The translations under genes were made by a program, and so were the position numbers. From assembly GCA_963556695.1 (NCBI GenBank), contig CAUWAG010000012.1, forward strand, positions 1,798,001 to 1,862,000: 64,000 nucleotides of DNA. The letters are read 5' to 3'. The notes below the pieces were generated by a model. The model saw nothing but the letters and a program-made list of their open reading frames with translations. It had not been told where the DNA came from and did not search any database. The stretch comes from Anthostomella pinea. Its lineage: Eukaryota; Ascomycota; Sordariomycetes; Xylariales; Xylariaceae. Of this stretch, positions 45,210-57,245 are shown one piece after another (position 1 is the stretch's first letter; every line of letters begins with the position of its first letter).

Positions 45210-47083
45210 CTAGGCGTGGATAGCCGATTGAACTTTCGGATAGACGCGAACCATGGCGTCATATAGCTCTGGGTGTTCTCGCATCAACACTTCGGGCTGG
45301 TATGCCATCGCCACAAAGATTGTGTCTATACCCGAGGAAATCGGGACTGTGACCACGTTGCAAATCTGCAGACCGATCAGGAATGCGAAGGCGACAACCA
45401 CTATTGATCGATTCAGTCAGCAAGTAGAAATTGTGGGGGTCATATAGCGGTCTGTCGCCAGAATACCAGGTGGCTACCGGGAAAACGTACCTGGGGTATA
45501 AGAGCCATCCGAGTTGTATGCAGGGTGCGTGAATGACTAGATATCGTCAGTTGCGAAGACTACAAATATGTTACAGACTAGACTGCACTCACAAGATACA
45601 AGTACGCTAGCAGAGCGCAGGCATAGCCCACGAACGTACTTCCAAAGCTCAGGACTGGTCCAATGAGGCATTCATTGATCAAAGCATCGATGCCGCGTTG
45701 CTTGATCATCCTGTAGACGATCAGTACGAGCTCCATGCATACTTGACACAGGCAAACTTACTTCCATGTGTCCTTGGCCGCACGAACGTAAGAATAGCCA
45801 TAGAGCGCGATATACGAGAACGCGTATCGGTTCAAGAACTGCACCGCCCAGTCGATGAGGCCTATGATGCAGCCCAATACGCAGAAAAGGATAGAGCCGA
45901 TGATGTCACCTTGAGCTGCCTCATTTTGCCGAGCGATGGAACAGATCTGTCTCAAGAGATTGATGATCGCGACGATCAGCGAGCCGAGTGATATCGATCC
46001 AAACGAGTACGTCAGGCTTCGGCGGAGAGCACCTCTTGTGGCAGCCCGTGGTAAGTTGTTCGGGTGGAAGTACCAGCACCCGTAAACACCCGATATGGTC
46101 GTGTGAATTGTATTCTTCAGCCACTCACTAAACCAGTAGCTGGCGAAGGTGATGAAGACCAGAAGGCCGATGACCTTCGCGCTACTACAGCTGCCAGCGC
46201 CTTGGGTACAGGCTGGGTTTGAGGGCGAATACTTGGAGTAAACCGCCACGAACGTGACCGAAAAGTAAGCCGCAAAGGCTGCGCCGATCAGCGCACCCAG
46301 TGCGCTGACGATGTAGACATGGCCGTAGCGCTTCGAAATATCGACGGCGGTCTTGAGCATGAGAGCACTAAAGGGGATGCGTGGGATCCATGTATAGAAG
46401 CAAAATGCCAGGAATACAGTGAAGATCAAGAAGACGATGCCGCCAGACCAGTAGTGACGATAGAGCATGTAGATCGCCGTACCCAGCCCGAATACGATGT
46501 TGAGAATACCGGTAATCCATATCAACTGCTTCGGGAAGAATCGGATCAGTAGTAGATAGACAGTGCTGAGGACGACAGCGGCGCCCAGGCAGAAAACGCT
46601 GCAATGGGTACAGAGTCAGTTGCATTCCATAAGAAGTCAAACACTAAGCCCCATGCCCTTGCTCATACGTGACCAAGGGGGTATGGAAGCGACGTCGGAA
46701 TGTCGTGGATGACTTGAGACTGACAAGAGGATGATGGTGTTGGTGTTGAGTCCGACAGCGCGGCTTCCGTCATATATGCCATCGCCTTGCGAATTCTTCG
46801 TCGCAGAATAGCCTTGGATGGCGAGACCCGAGACGACGACAAAGCCAGCCATCACCAGGAGGAACAGAATGCCTGCCCACCAGTCATTGTACTTGGGCTT
46901 GTCGACCTTGAAGGCCTGATCGAAGGTGGCCTTCTCGTCGCCATATCCATTCGCGTAGCCTCCAGGGACGGGGCCTGAGCCAGGGGGGCCAGGAGGTCCC
47001 GGTTGGTCGTACTGGGATTGACCATACTGCGGCTGGTTCGCGTAGTAGGATGCCGCCTCACCGCGGGGTTGGTTGTTCGCCAT
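45210..47083 (-). CDS. PNS1: PNS1-like choline-transporter-like (CTL/SLC44) protein
   Basis: Five exons on the minus strand: 46725..47083, 45762..46598, 45593..45710, 45491..45536 and 45210..45400. Every join keeps frame and gives 516 residues, close to the length of yeast Pns1. The N-terminus is Gln/Tyr/Pro/Gly-rich (YYANQPQYGQSQYDQPGPPG) and cytosolic. About ten membrane spans follow, for example WWAGILFLLVMAGFVVVSGL. Family signatures are QLIWITGILNIVFGLG, SFGSISLGSLIVAIINLLRQ, then DTWKMIKQRGIDALINECLI, GPVLSFGSTFVGYACALLAY and ISSGIDTIFVAMAYQPEVL. It sits in the plasma membrane. Despite the family name, yeast Pns1 has no proven choline transport, so the substrate is open. Introns are 41-126 nt with ordinary donors. 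Confidence 0.93.
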
Positions 47084-48075
47084 GAGGGATACAGCTTCAG
47101 CACCTGGTCAGTCTATGTAGACGCCAAGGCACCAGGTGACTGCGACCGTGACTATGCGATAGACCCGGTAACAGATGCAAGGAGATAACCGAGGGCGATG
47201 GAAAACCGAATGTTTTGATGATGTTTCGCGTGGAATGTGGGAGGTCGATGATGATGTTGTTTTTCGGACCTGGCAGCCAGCTTGGCACGTTGGGTCTAGG
47301 CTCTGCAGAAAGCTGCAAAAGCTTTGGGAAGCCCCAAGAGTCAGGACCAAATCACCGATGACGCTAGCGGAAGGTTTGCCAAGCCAGTTTGGACCGGACT
47401 GCTGCTCATTTGCAAAGTTCCAATGGAAGCATGGCAGCTGCGACAGCTGGGACTCACAACATCTGTGGCTTTCCGCTTTCCCCATTCCGTGCGAGGCCAA
47501 GCATCTGGCGCCAGTGCTATTGGCTGCTCCGGCGCCGTCATAACGTCACTAGACGGCAAGCGACAGCCATGTGAAATTACCCCATCTCAAAGCTGGTCTC
47601 ACGAACTTCACAAGCTGCCTTATTAGAGGTGAGACTTGGCTCGTGCAGCAAAGGGGGTGGGTGAATGTGACTGCACCTACAACTGTCCCGAACCCAGCAT
47701 TTTCAATATTCCACAAGACACACTACCATCTACTCGCACTCAGAATGGTACCGGCTCAATAATAGGGACCATTTCACGGAGACATCAGGACCATCGAACC
47801 CTGGTAGGGATATGACCCTTCGAGCTCCCAACTGCGTCGACAGGGAGTGGGTATATCAACACCACAGAAGGCATGGGCTTTCCGTGCGAGTGCTCACATG
47901 AGTCGTGGTGCATGAAGATTATTTTTGCTCCACTGATTGCCCAGGAAAAAGCCATTCTCGTCACCCAAAACATGCACATATCCCAGGAGCTGTGGCTTTG
48001 ACATAGCCTCGCACAGGCAAGGCGAGTTCAATATGACACCCAACAGGGCATGCTTCCGGCAGACCGACACCGGAT
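47084..48075. other. Intergenic region
   Basis: Promoter of the PNS1-like gene and 3' flank of the MFS gene. No coding signal beyond short frames. Confidence 0.5.
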
Positions 48076-49625
48076 TCATCCCAACTTGATACCGGAGAAG
48101 ACAGCGATAGCGGCCAAATAGACCAGAGTTGACGCGAAGAATGGCAACCCAAAGATCGCAGTCCGGATCCCGTAAAACCACAAGGTCGCCATCAATGGGG
48201 CACCCAGAACAGAGCCCAGACTCTTCGACATCATGACGATCGAGAAAATGTGCGCATCAGGATCCGTCGAGCCGGCCGGGTTGCCCTCGTCCTGTGGCGA
48301 CACCGCGGGGGACTTCAACAACCCCAATGTGAACACTGGGAGCGGACTCCCAAGTGCATATAGCAGCAGGCTCGGGAATAGCATCCACACTCTGCCTGAT
48401 ATGCTGATGGCTATGGCGCCCAAGACCGAAACAGTCAGACATAAACTTGAATAGCGCAGGTTGCCTCGGTCGGATAAGGACTGGGATTGCGACTGGGTGT
48501 TTGATCTTCGAGCCTTGAGTAGAAAAGGAACGGCTATGCTGAGGAGCACAAAGTTGACCACTGCTTTCAACGACAACAGATAGCCGGCCGAGGCAAACGT
48601 CCACTGGTACCGTTTCGAGATGTACTGGGCAAGGAGCTTGGTGTCGGAGCTCGCGAGGGAGGTGAGGAAGAAGCTGATCAAGAGAAGCGTGAGGTTCCTC
48701 GGATGGCTCCTGACAACAGATACAAGGGTGCGAACACGTTCGACGATCGGGCTGAGCAGTGTAGAGTTGGAAGCTTGGGCCTTCAGAGTTGGGGATGAGA
48801 TGAGCGGCCGTTGATTCTCATCGTCCGCAACCAACATAGTACTGGCCACTCTCGGCAGCAGGGAAATTGTAGGGATGGCCAGAATAAGTAGGCCGATCCC
48901 GAGCCAGAAGGGAAGGAATAGTCGAAGGGACATTGTCGCTGCTGCGACTGCCGGTCCCAAGAAGTTGATGACAGACGACAACGCTGTCATCCAGCTGAAG
49001 TACGTCGCTCGGGTCACATTGTCATCTGTGACTTTGGCTGCTAGGACGTATACGAGGGAGTTAAACACAGTATCGCCACCGAGCACTGAAAGGGCGGAGC
49101 CTGCGATGAGTGCTTGCGGCGGTAGACTCAGGTATCCCACGATGAGTGCCCACGACAGCAGGAAGAGCCTAGACACTAGGTTCAACCAGAGAATGGCTCG
49201 CCGTCCATACTTCTCTGCCAGGAAGCCCAGCGGTATGGTCATGGCAAAGTCTTTCAATCGTGTCAGCCGATGCATGAAGATCGCGCATTCTGATGGAGGA
49301 TTCGCATACCTCCCAAAACCCACAAAGTTTCCAGACAGCCAATTGTCCACGCCAGATCCTGCTGGATCTCGTCTATCTTGCAGAGTTCCTCGCTGACATC
49401 TTTATCGGGGCCGTAGTAATCGCGACACAGCCGCCGTTCAAGGAGCCTATTCAGCGGGAGGTTTTGAATGCTCGTGGTGAGGTTCACCAAGAGCAAGAGT
49501 GCAAGCAGAGGCCAAATTGGCGATTTGGTCCGTCGCTCACCACGCGCTACATATTCGCCAGCACTGCCATCCACGAGTAAGGGACCAGCAGCCTGTGGGA
49601 TGTCGTCGTCGTCGTCGTCGTCCAT
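48076..49625 (-). CDS. Major facilitator superfamily transporter
   Basis: Two exons on the minus strand: 49310..49625 and 48076..49250, giving 496 residues. The 59-nt intron has donor gtatgc, branch gctgac and acceptor gaaag. The protein opens with an Asp run (MDDDDDDDIPQAA) encoded by a (GTC) repeat, then a first membrane span (IWPLLALLLLVNLTTSI). The loop after the second span carries DFAMTIPLGFLAEKYGRR, matching the MFS G-x-L-a-D-r-x-G-r-r signature. About 12 hydrophobic spans are visible, with a long central loop (about 48680-48840) rich in Ser and charged residues. The C-terminal half contains LLLYALGSPLPVFTLGLL. Several related fungal MFS proteins are of unknown substrate; none can be assigned here. 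Confidence 0.9.
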
Positions 49626-50009
49626 CTAGGCTGCGAGACCGATTGAGGCCGGGGAATGCCTACGGTAAATTCATCAAGCCTCTCGGTCGGAGAAGCTCGG
49701 CTGACCTGCCGAAGCCCACAATCAGATCAGTCATCCATTCCCTTGCATGCATCGATCAGTCAATGGTGATCCCCACTTGCAATAATGTAGATCCCAGCCA
49801 CTGGATCAACCACCTGGTAGCTTATCGTATCCATTATCTTTTAAGGACAGATACGATAAGGTTACTTGCGATAGCTACTTTAAGTAACAAGTACCACCCC
49901 ATTATAATTTAAGTATTTAAATATATCTCGGATAAGAGCCTTGTTTATTTAAACTTAATTAAATGTTTATTAAAATATAAACTAATTATAACTGGACTTA
50001 TAATTAATT
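49626..50009. other. AT-rich spacer with RIP-mutated repeat copy
   Basis: From about 49800 base composition turns strongly AT-rich. 49895-49960 is a mutated copy of the repeat at 55667-55735, and 49967-50008 is matched by a related stretch at about 52942-52985. No gene. Confidence 0.55.
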
Positions 50010-50254
50010 TGTGACGGCCTGCACAGACCTTCTCACATGACAAGTGGATACTTCCTAATAGGGGAAGGATCTGACCAGAGGATCCCCTTAAAGGGGCAAC
50101 CTCCCACTGTAGCTATCTCTCTCTCTCTTCCTTTCCTCTCTAGTCTTGGTATTCTCGTCAATAGAGTAATAGCTGCTTGCTGCCGGCCATGTCCCAGCTC
50201 CTCAGTACGCTTGCCGTGACAATGTCCCAGCTCCCCAGTATGCTCATCGTGACA
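50010..50254 (+). repeat. Possible solo LTR with 33-bp tandem end
   Basis: Starts TGTGACGGCCTGC after the AT-rich stretch and has a TG...CA layout to gccgtgaca at 50221. A 33-base unit (atgtcccagctcctcagtac...) at 50189-50221 is repeated at 50222-50254 with a few, mostly transition, differences. No partner LTR or internal region was found, so the call is tentative. Confidence 0.35.
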
Positions 50255-50413
50255 CTCACCGTGATACTTAAACTTTTTATTGACTTAATAAGGTTTATAT
50301 ATTGGTTAATTTTTTAACCATTAAAAATATAGTATTTTCAAAGGTAAAAATTATGAGTTCAATCAATTTTAATAAAAAGATCGTAAAATATATAAAATTC
50401 AATATTTATGGTA

Positions 50414-51758
50414 CACTGACCCTGCAAAAGTCTCCAAACACCCACCACGCTAGTTTCAAAATGCGTCTATGCGCTCGCAACCCCCTTCCTTCTTTACCTT
50501 TTATTTACTCAACAGCAAAACGATGGATTTACAAAAGGTTGGTACAATTCTGACCGCAAATCGCAGGCCACACCAGGAATTTACTTTTAAAGCTCGTGCA
50601 GCTATTGTGGCTGCCAGGGCCGTAGGCGCAAGGCGCGACGATGTCGCGAGCGCATTCCATCTAGATCGGCCTCAAACCGTGACCAACATTATCAACACAG
50701 CTAGAGAGCATAACACCATGGTCTCTCAACCTTGAGAGGGAACCACAAGGACTCTAAACAAGCGCAAAGAAGCTCAGCTAGTTGAAACAGCATAAAAGTA
50801 CCCCAGGGCCACCTACAACGAGCTCAAGGAGAGCAGGGTCCTCAGCTCCTATACCACTATCAAGCGCGTTCTTTGCGCTCACGGGCTTCGCAAATGAAAG
50901 GCGGCAAAGCGGATCGAGCTTACGGAAGATGACGCACGAGAGAGGCTCGCTTTTTGCAATAAATATAACTCTCAAGAGGATCTTGAGGAGCTGATACGAA
51001 CGCTCTTCTCAGACAAAGTCACAGTCCAGAATTCATCTGATAATCCGGACGATTGGGTCATCCACCTCTCTTCTGAACATTACAGACAGGATCTCGTGAA
51101 CCCTTAGAGCCATGAGAGACCCTGTATCTCCATCATGTGTTGGGCCTTGATCTGGTTACGCGGCGGAGAAAGTGGCCTAGGCAAAATCATCTTCTACAAG
51201 CCTAATAAGGATGCTCTTCGCGGAGGAGTATCTTCAGCTTCATATCAAGACGTCTCTAAGAAAGGGCTCCTTCCGTTCTACAAGGCTGGGGATCCTTTTT
51301 TGCAGGATAACGCTCGCATCCATCGATTTAGAGGCACTCAAGAGTGGCTAGAGAAGCACGGCATCTGAACGATCGACTGGCCTGCTCACAGCCCTGATTT
51401 GAACCCGATCGAGCATGTTTGGGCACTTCTAAAGAAGCAGATACAGAGAATCAAGCCTGGTTTTGCTGATTTGAAGGCTAATATTGCTCATAAGGCATAT
51501 ACCAGATGGTTAATCAAAAGGGTGTGGTCAGAGATCAATCCTGAGGATATACGCGTTCTCGTTGAATCTCTTGGCAACCGAATTGCCGCAGTGAAAAGGG
51601 CAGGTGGTTGGTACACACACTATTGAATAGCTTATACAATGCAGTTTTTTCATATTATTACACTGAGAGATGGGTGCGTGGTGAATGCTGAAAGTTGGAG
51701 GGTGTATGCGTGTAGAGCTGCTCGAAAAGTTGGCTCGGAGACTTCTGGTCGTGGAGTG
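50414..51758 (+). mobile_element. Tc1/mariner-type DNA transposon with TIRs and TA duplication
   Basis: 1345 bp flanked by TA on both sides (50412-50413 and 51759-51760). The left end (cactgaccctgcaaaagtct) and the complement of the right end (cactccacgaccagaagtct) share most positions, including aagtctcc, giving imperfect terminal inverted repeats of about 28 bp. It contains one transposase frame on the plus strand, inactivated by stops. A TA target site, the size and a D-D-E transposase all agree with Tc1/mariner. Confidence 0.85.
50523..51626 (+). pseudogene. Tc1/mariner transposase, five in-frame stops
   Basis: One uninterrupted frame from ATG 50523 to TGA-terminated end at 51626 apart from stops at 50733, 50793, 50895, 51105 and 51366. 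The N-terminus (FTFKARAAIVAARAVGARRD) is a helix-turn-helix DNA-binding region. The catalytic part keeps FLQDNARIHR (second Asp) and DWPAHSPDLNPIEHVWALL (the Glu), as in DD34E-type enzymes. The stop before TIDWPAHSPD fits Trp TGG to TGA, and the others fit Arg/Gln/Trp changes by transition. There is no frameshift, so RIP rather than drift is the likely cause. Confidence 0.85.
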
Positions 51759-51760
51759 TA

Positions 51761-52075
51761 ACTAAATATATTAAACTTATAAGTTATTTATAAATCATTA
51801 ATATTCAGTAAAAAGCTATTATTGAGCTTTATTTTATTTTTAAAGCACTTTTTTTATTTCAATTTTCAAAAAGTTATATTATATTTTATATTATTTATAA
51901 GCATTTAAAAAACCTTTATATAAAATAAATACAGCCATAGATATTATGACAATTTAAAAAGTATTAAAAAAATACATATATTAAGACATATTTAATATTC
52001 TATGAACTAGGTTATTTAAATGTTAACTTTACAAGAAAAGAGCTTTTTCAGTAACATTAAATTTTTATTAAGTTA
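51761..52075. other. AT-rich RIP-type sequence
   Basis: Nearly pure A/T sequence without coding potential, directly after the transposon. It has the appearance of heavily RIP-mutated repeat DNA. Confidence 0.6.
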
Positions 52076-52301
<226 letters not shown>

Positions 52302-53669
52302 TTATAAAAAATATTATAGTATATGTAATATTCTATTCAAATAAATTAATAGTAATTGAGAGCATTATCCGTGAAACGATAAGTGCAGTATGAGCGTGAC
52401 AGCGTTGTTGTTTCAGGAAAAGGTCTATCGACTGTTTGTTAGTGATAGAATACACTTAGATGACCTGTGGGTCCTTGTACAACCCGACTATTGAATGGGA
52501 GCCGGAGATAGACACCGGAAGATCTCCAATGGGGCAGAGACGCCCAGGGCATCTGACCCACCAAGAAGACAGATGATCAATCTCTGCACACAGAGCAGAA
52601 CAATCAATAGGATCAGTCAACATCCGTGTATTTAACACCGACAGCGTGGCTGATCCCCACATACCGCTTATATATACAGATGGATACTGTTCATAATAAC
52701 GTAGTTATGTTTATTAATAAAATAGTATGATAATAGTATTGTTGGATCCATGCAATTTCAGCCTGCAAACCATCTATACCAGGACCCATATGTATGGTTA
52801 CATCAGAGATTAGATACCAGGTTGCAAGGTTATTTAGCCAGACCTTCAGGTCCAGCTAGACCTCCCAATCCAACCTATCAGCAACATCATGACTTTAATC
52901 CATATTCGAGTATTATGATTGATCGGCCAAGCCTGTTCCAACATATTAAAATATAAACTAGTTATAATTAAACTTATAACTAATTGACGTTTTAATGCCA
53001 CAATCACAAAGGTATAAGTTGGCCTGTATATATTAATAAAGTATTGCTTAAAAAAGGCGGTCTTGCATGTATACTTGCTCTTTATAGTAATACTCTAAGG
53101 TCGGCTAAATTCTAAGCATATTGGTTTTAAAGGGGGCATTTTAGTCGTAGAATAAAGTAAGAAGAGACGGCGGCAAACTCGACACGTTTCTACTCCTTTG
53201 CAGCTATGGTGCTAATTCGGGTACTCAGAACGATAATATATGTAGTCTTAATATAACACCTTCCATTAAAAGCAGCCGGTCATCGCTATACCAAAAGATG
53301 AAAACTTTAACGTCGACACCTGAGAAAAGCATGGGTACTATCCGTATCTACGATCTAGAAAATATATCTTGAAGAACTAGTCATTAGCCTTGAGACGCCT
53401 GTCCCAGTAGGACAGCCGTTTTCCATACAGGATTCATTGGTTGGATTGGTATGAGCATACAAGAACAGAAGTAACGCACAGCAGGCCCCAAGGAACTGTT
53501 GCATAGTGAGTATGCCCCCTTGCTATCATCCCAAGTCCACAGACAGAGAAACAAGCCCCGCCAACCGAGTTTTCTCCACAACACCAGAGGAACTCCAAAC
53601 AACCCATTGCAGATGCCCGGCTAATCAAGCAATGCCCAATGACATAACGTAATCAACTAGCCTATCCGG
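52302..53669. other. AT-rich island continuing into the 3' flank of the next gene
   Basis: AT-rich and probably repeat-derived up to about 53370. An isolated frame at 52750-52956 (68 residues, with ARPSGPARPPNPTYQQHH) has no family resemblance and lies in mutated DNA, so it is not called as a gene. 52942-52985 resembles 49967-50008. Confidence 0.5.
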
Positions 53670-54883
53670 CTATATCTTGTCCTCGAAGTAGAACTTACCC
53701 AAGTTATCATGGGTTTTCGGCACGCTCAGGATAGGTGACTGGCCCTCGCCACTGTCTAGACGCTCCCGGACGATACGCTCGGCAGCTTGGCGCGAGGCTG
53801 GACCCCCAACACCTTCTCGGAGGTCACTCGTTTGTGGCTGGCCAGGCTGCACAGGAACGGGCCCTCGGGAGGTAGTGTCGACGAACATATCGTCATCCGT
53901 GGTACTAACACGACCACCGCCATCTGCGATACCGTCGAGGTATTTGGCTGTCCGTCTCTCGGCAGCAGCAGTTGAGCTGTGAGGAGTGTCATTGCCAGTC
54001 GGGTCCCGCATCTCTCGATTTCTCATTGTAGCATCCTGGCTAAGCCCAGAGCTGCTCCTCTCGAGGCCCCACACGCCACTTGCACCAGCAGTCCCCGGTA
54101 AGGGTCGTCGCTGGTAAATGGGGCCACTGACGGTACTGTTTGCGCCTTCGCCGAAGCCTACCAAGCTAGCGGTTCCATCGTCGCTCATGCGATCCTCAAA
54201 ACCTCCAACAGAACGGCTTGCCATCTCGTCATCCATGGCACCCGAGGTGGAGTCCACATCCATTGTGCGGTAGTTGGTGTCCATGCTCATGCCATCCTCG
54301 TCGACCTCCGTCATCTCGGCATCCATCTCGAACTGTTCGCCGGCTTCGGTGGTGGTCCGCGCGCCGACACTACCTGTGGCGGACGCGGTGCCGACGGTGC
54401 TCATTTTGGTTATAGCAGTGGGCTGGCCGTTCTGGTCAAAGTAAGCCGGTGTAAGGTTGGTGGGTAGATTATGAGGGGGCAAGCCCGTCGAAGTCGGAGT
54501 GGTCTGTGGAGAAGCAGAATTTCCGCTTTGCTGCTGGTTTGTCGCGCGCAGGGTAGAGACGCGCTCGAGACCGGCAAGGCGACTGATGCGATCTGCGCGC
54601 TCGGCATCTAGGCTGTTGGTGGAGGGATGATGGGCATGGCCTCTTGGACCGCCCAATGCGAGGTGGGCATGGCCGCGGTGGCCGTCTTTGATGGCGGTGG
54701 TGGACAGCGCGGACATGGAGGTGGTGCTGCTGTTCGGAGTACCGCTATCGTTAAAATGAATTGTTAGTCGTGTTGGAGGGGCAGACGAGACAGAGAAACG
54801 CACGGCATGTCGCTTGGGGTGTCGGGATTGGAGGGCGTAGGAGGAATATTGATGAACATCGGGGTTGCCGGTTGTTGCGACAT
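53670..54883 (-). CDS. Disordered, acidic fungal protein of unknown function
   Basis: Two exons on the minus strand: 54804..54883 and 53670..54744, giving 384 residues. The 59-nt intron has donor gtgcgt, branch gactaac and acceptor gatag, and restores the frame. The start is MSQQPATPMFINIPPTPSNP, followed by SDMPGTPNSSTTSMSALSTT, a Pro/Ser/Thr-rich opening with several S/T-P sites. A short helical element (AERADRISRLAGLERV) lies near residue 75. The middle is strongly acidic with Met and Asp (FEMDAEMTEVDEDGMSMDTN). The C-terminus (RQAAERIVRERLDS, then THDNLGKFYFEDKI) looks like a short conserved motif. It may be a phosphorylated regulatory protein, but no family is recognised. Start choice rests on the first ATG of the joined frame. 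Confidence 0.78.
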
Positions 54884-55935
54884 GTTGACGGATCGATCGA
54901 TTGGTCTGTTCGAACAGACGAGCAGACCAGATATGAGTACGGCTTGCCGTGGTCCAGCTAGGACTCGGGATACTGTGGTGAACGCGATGGGAACTGCGGT
55001 GTCGCTGGCGCGGGCGCAGAGGGTCGTGGGTAGGTGCTCGGATGGGCGGAAAAACGAGAGATATTGGAGGACGAGGTCGGGTACAGGAGTGTTCAGAGGT
55101 GTATCAGACGATAGAGAACGAATTAATTAAGAATGCAGTCGATCGATCATCCAGACATGCGGTTTAAGTCTTTAGATGATGGTGGATGTTGAGATGGCAG
55201 ATGGCAGATGGCACACTTCCAAGGTCCATTTCACATGTGTCCTGCGGGCCTGTCATCTCGTCGTTGGTTGGGCTGAAAGACCCGAAGCTCAGCAGAAAGG
55301 CAGACAAAAGGCAGAAGGGGTCCACCCCAGAACCAGGGATAGCTCAGGTGGGGTATGACGTAGATACATCATTCCCATCGTGGTCTAGCTCTCCTCCCAG
55401 TGGGTCTAGCACGTTTGATCTGCTCGGCTCCACACTGTGCAGTTTGTGGGGTAGAAGGGGTATCTCATTACGAGGGGAGATGCAACAAACGGGCCCAATC
55501 ATAATAGGGCGGTTCTCATATTGAATGCAGATTCTGATGACTAGAGATACTTATGTGGATCCAATGCATGGACCCATACGGAGTATTCTGGAACCCCACC
55601 AGATATGTTGGAGGTTACCTGATGAAGGCTGCCTGGCAACCCTTTGTTGCCCCAGGTACCTCACCACTGTAATTTAGGTATTTAGATACATCTCGGATGG
55701 AATCCTTTCCATCCGACCTTTTTAATCAAGCACCACCCAGACCACTGATAGATTACAACAAGACTTTCGATTTGTCAGCATCTGGGAAAGCTACCAAAAG
55801 GCACACTTATGGCCAGTGTTGTTGTAACTGGGTTCTCTTTTCCCCCTGATCCGTTCCATTATCCTTTTCACTTTCAATTTCATCTAGTTCTCCATATAGA
55901 CACCAAGTACTGTGCCTTAACCGAGGCAGCCTAGC
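54884..55935. other. Intergenic region with a less mutated repeat copy
   Basis: Promoter of the preceding minus-strand gene, then non-coding sequence. 55667-55735 (gtaatttaggtatttagata...) is the GC-richer relative of the AT-rich repeat at 49895-49960. Confidence 0.55.
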
Positions 55936-56409
55936 TTAGTAGACTCCGGGTGTGAAGTCGACAACTTGCACCTTCTGAACAAGGTTCTTGATGCTCGCAA
56001 TAAACTCGAGATGCGCTGCGTCCTTTTCGATGTAGTGTTTTCTGTCGTCCTCGTTCTCAAACTGGAACACGAACGTGTGCGTGATGCCATTCTATAGGAG
56101 GGCGAGCGAGTCAGCTTCCACCTATGTCAAGTCTCGACCGTAGTTACATGCCGAATACTGACCTGTAGTCCCTCTGGGCTGTTGTCCTTACCTCCGCCCA
56201 ACACTTTGACGTATGGCGCTTGTGTCGTTGGGTGGATACATTTGTCTCCAAGAACAAGCATGCGATCGCAACCCTTTTGTCTGAGTCAGTCTACCACACT
56301 GCCGACTCGGTGATAATGCATCCATCGACTTGGGGCTCCTCACAGCCGCGACCTCTTCCAGCGGGATGAGGGCTTTGAACTGGAACATCACAACGTGTAA
56401 GATGGCCAT
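55936..56409 (-). CDS. Stress-responsive alpha/beta-barrel (Dabb) domain protein
   Basis: Three exons on the minus strand: 56344..56409, 56163..56273 and 55936..56091, giving 110 residues, the normal Dabb length. Introns: 70 nt (gtgagg...caaaag) and 71 nt (gtcagt...tatag). The protein begins MAILHVVMFQFKALIPLEEV. It then has DRMLVLGDKCIHPTTQAPYV, GGKDNSPEGLQNGITHTFVF and, near the end, VQKVQVVDFTPGVY. These are hallmarks of the dimeric ferredoxin-like Dabb fold (PF07876): a first strand ILHVVMF, the GLQNGITHTFVFQFEN strand pair and the terminal VQVVDFTP strand. Family members include plant stress proteins and small fungal enzymes of secondary metabolism; no cluster surrounds this copy. An upstream in-frame ATG at 56493 would add 28 residues not seen in the family, so 56409 is preferred. 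Confidence 0.9.
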
Positions 56410-57245
56410 TTTCAACGACTTGTCTGTTCTTTCTTGAGTGAGAAGAAGGTGAGAAACTAAATTGTCAAGGGTGACGTTAGAGGCTGTGGTCATGTGGTCA
56501 GTCCAATGCTACTTCACTGGCAAAGATGCAGCGGGGCTTATTAGTACCCCTTTCTCCGCATTTACCGGCCGGTAGCTTGGAGCTTCCCCCTCATCGACGA
56601 CGAACCACTCAGGACGGGAGTCAGCACCAAAGCTTGGGGTTTCTCATCACGTCATTCGGCTATGCGGTTGACTTGTTTGGTTCGCATACCCTGGCACTCG
56701 CATAGTCTGCGTAGTGATTCAAGTAGTGATACCCGAACAGGCTTCAGTCTGATGTAACTTAAGGACGGTAACCTCTCCTGTACGTCTTCTCATTAGGGGT
56801 CAGCCTGAAGGTTATCGTATATAAACCTGTACCCCATGAAGAGGTTTCCTCAAGTGGCAATGGTATTATGCACCGCATGAATATGTTCTGGGATACCACG
56901 CAACATCCCCGCTAGTAGGGTGCCGAAAGAGATTGCCGTAGCTCACCACTTCGAATGCGAATGACAGGAAAAGCTTCATTACATGCACTGATGGGCGTAT
57001 GTGGCGTGATATGTTTCCCTCTAGCGGCCGATTTCATAACGAAAGAAGCAAATCAACAGCAAGCCCTACTATTTGATATCAGATCCCTATCTCCCAGCGA
57101 TCTAGGCTTGTCGGGCTAACATAGCAGTGAGGAAGAAGGACTTGGATTCGAGGTCTTCTATTTTCGTAGGTAGTGACAGGTCTTATTGGCTAGCTAACAT
57201 GTGTTGCGCCCGAGGCGTCCCAATAGTAAGTTAATAGCTGTCTCG
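56410..57245. other. Intergenic region
   Basis: No supported gene in about 830 bases between the Dabb gene and the nucleotidase gene. Confidence 0.5.

Noticed and set aside
52750..52956. 68-residue frame in the AT-rich island
   Set aside because: No similarity, flanked by mutated repeat DNA and too short to stand alone as a gene.
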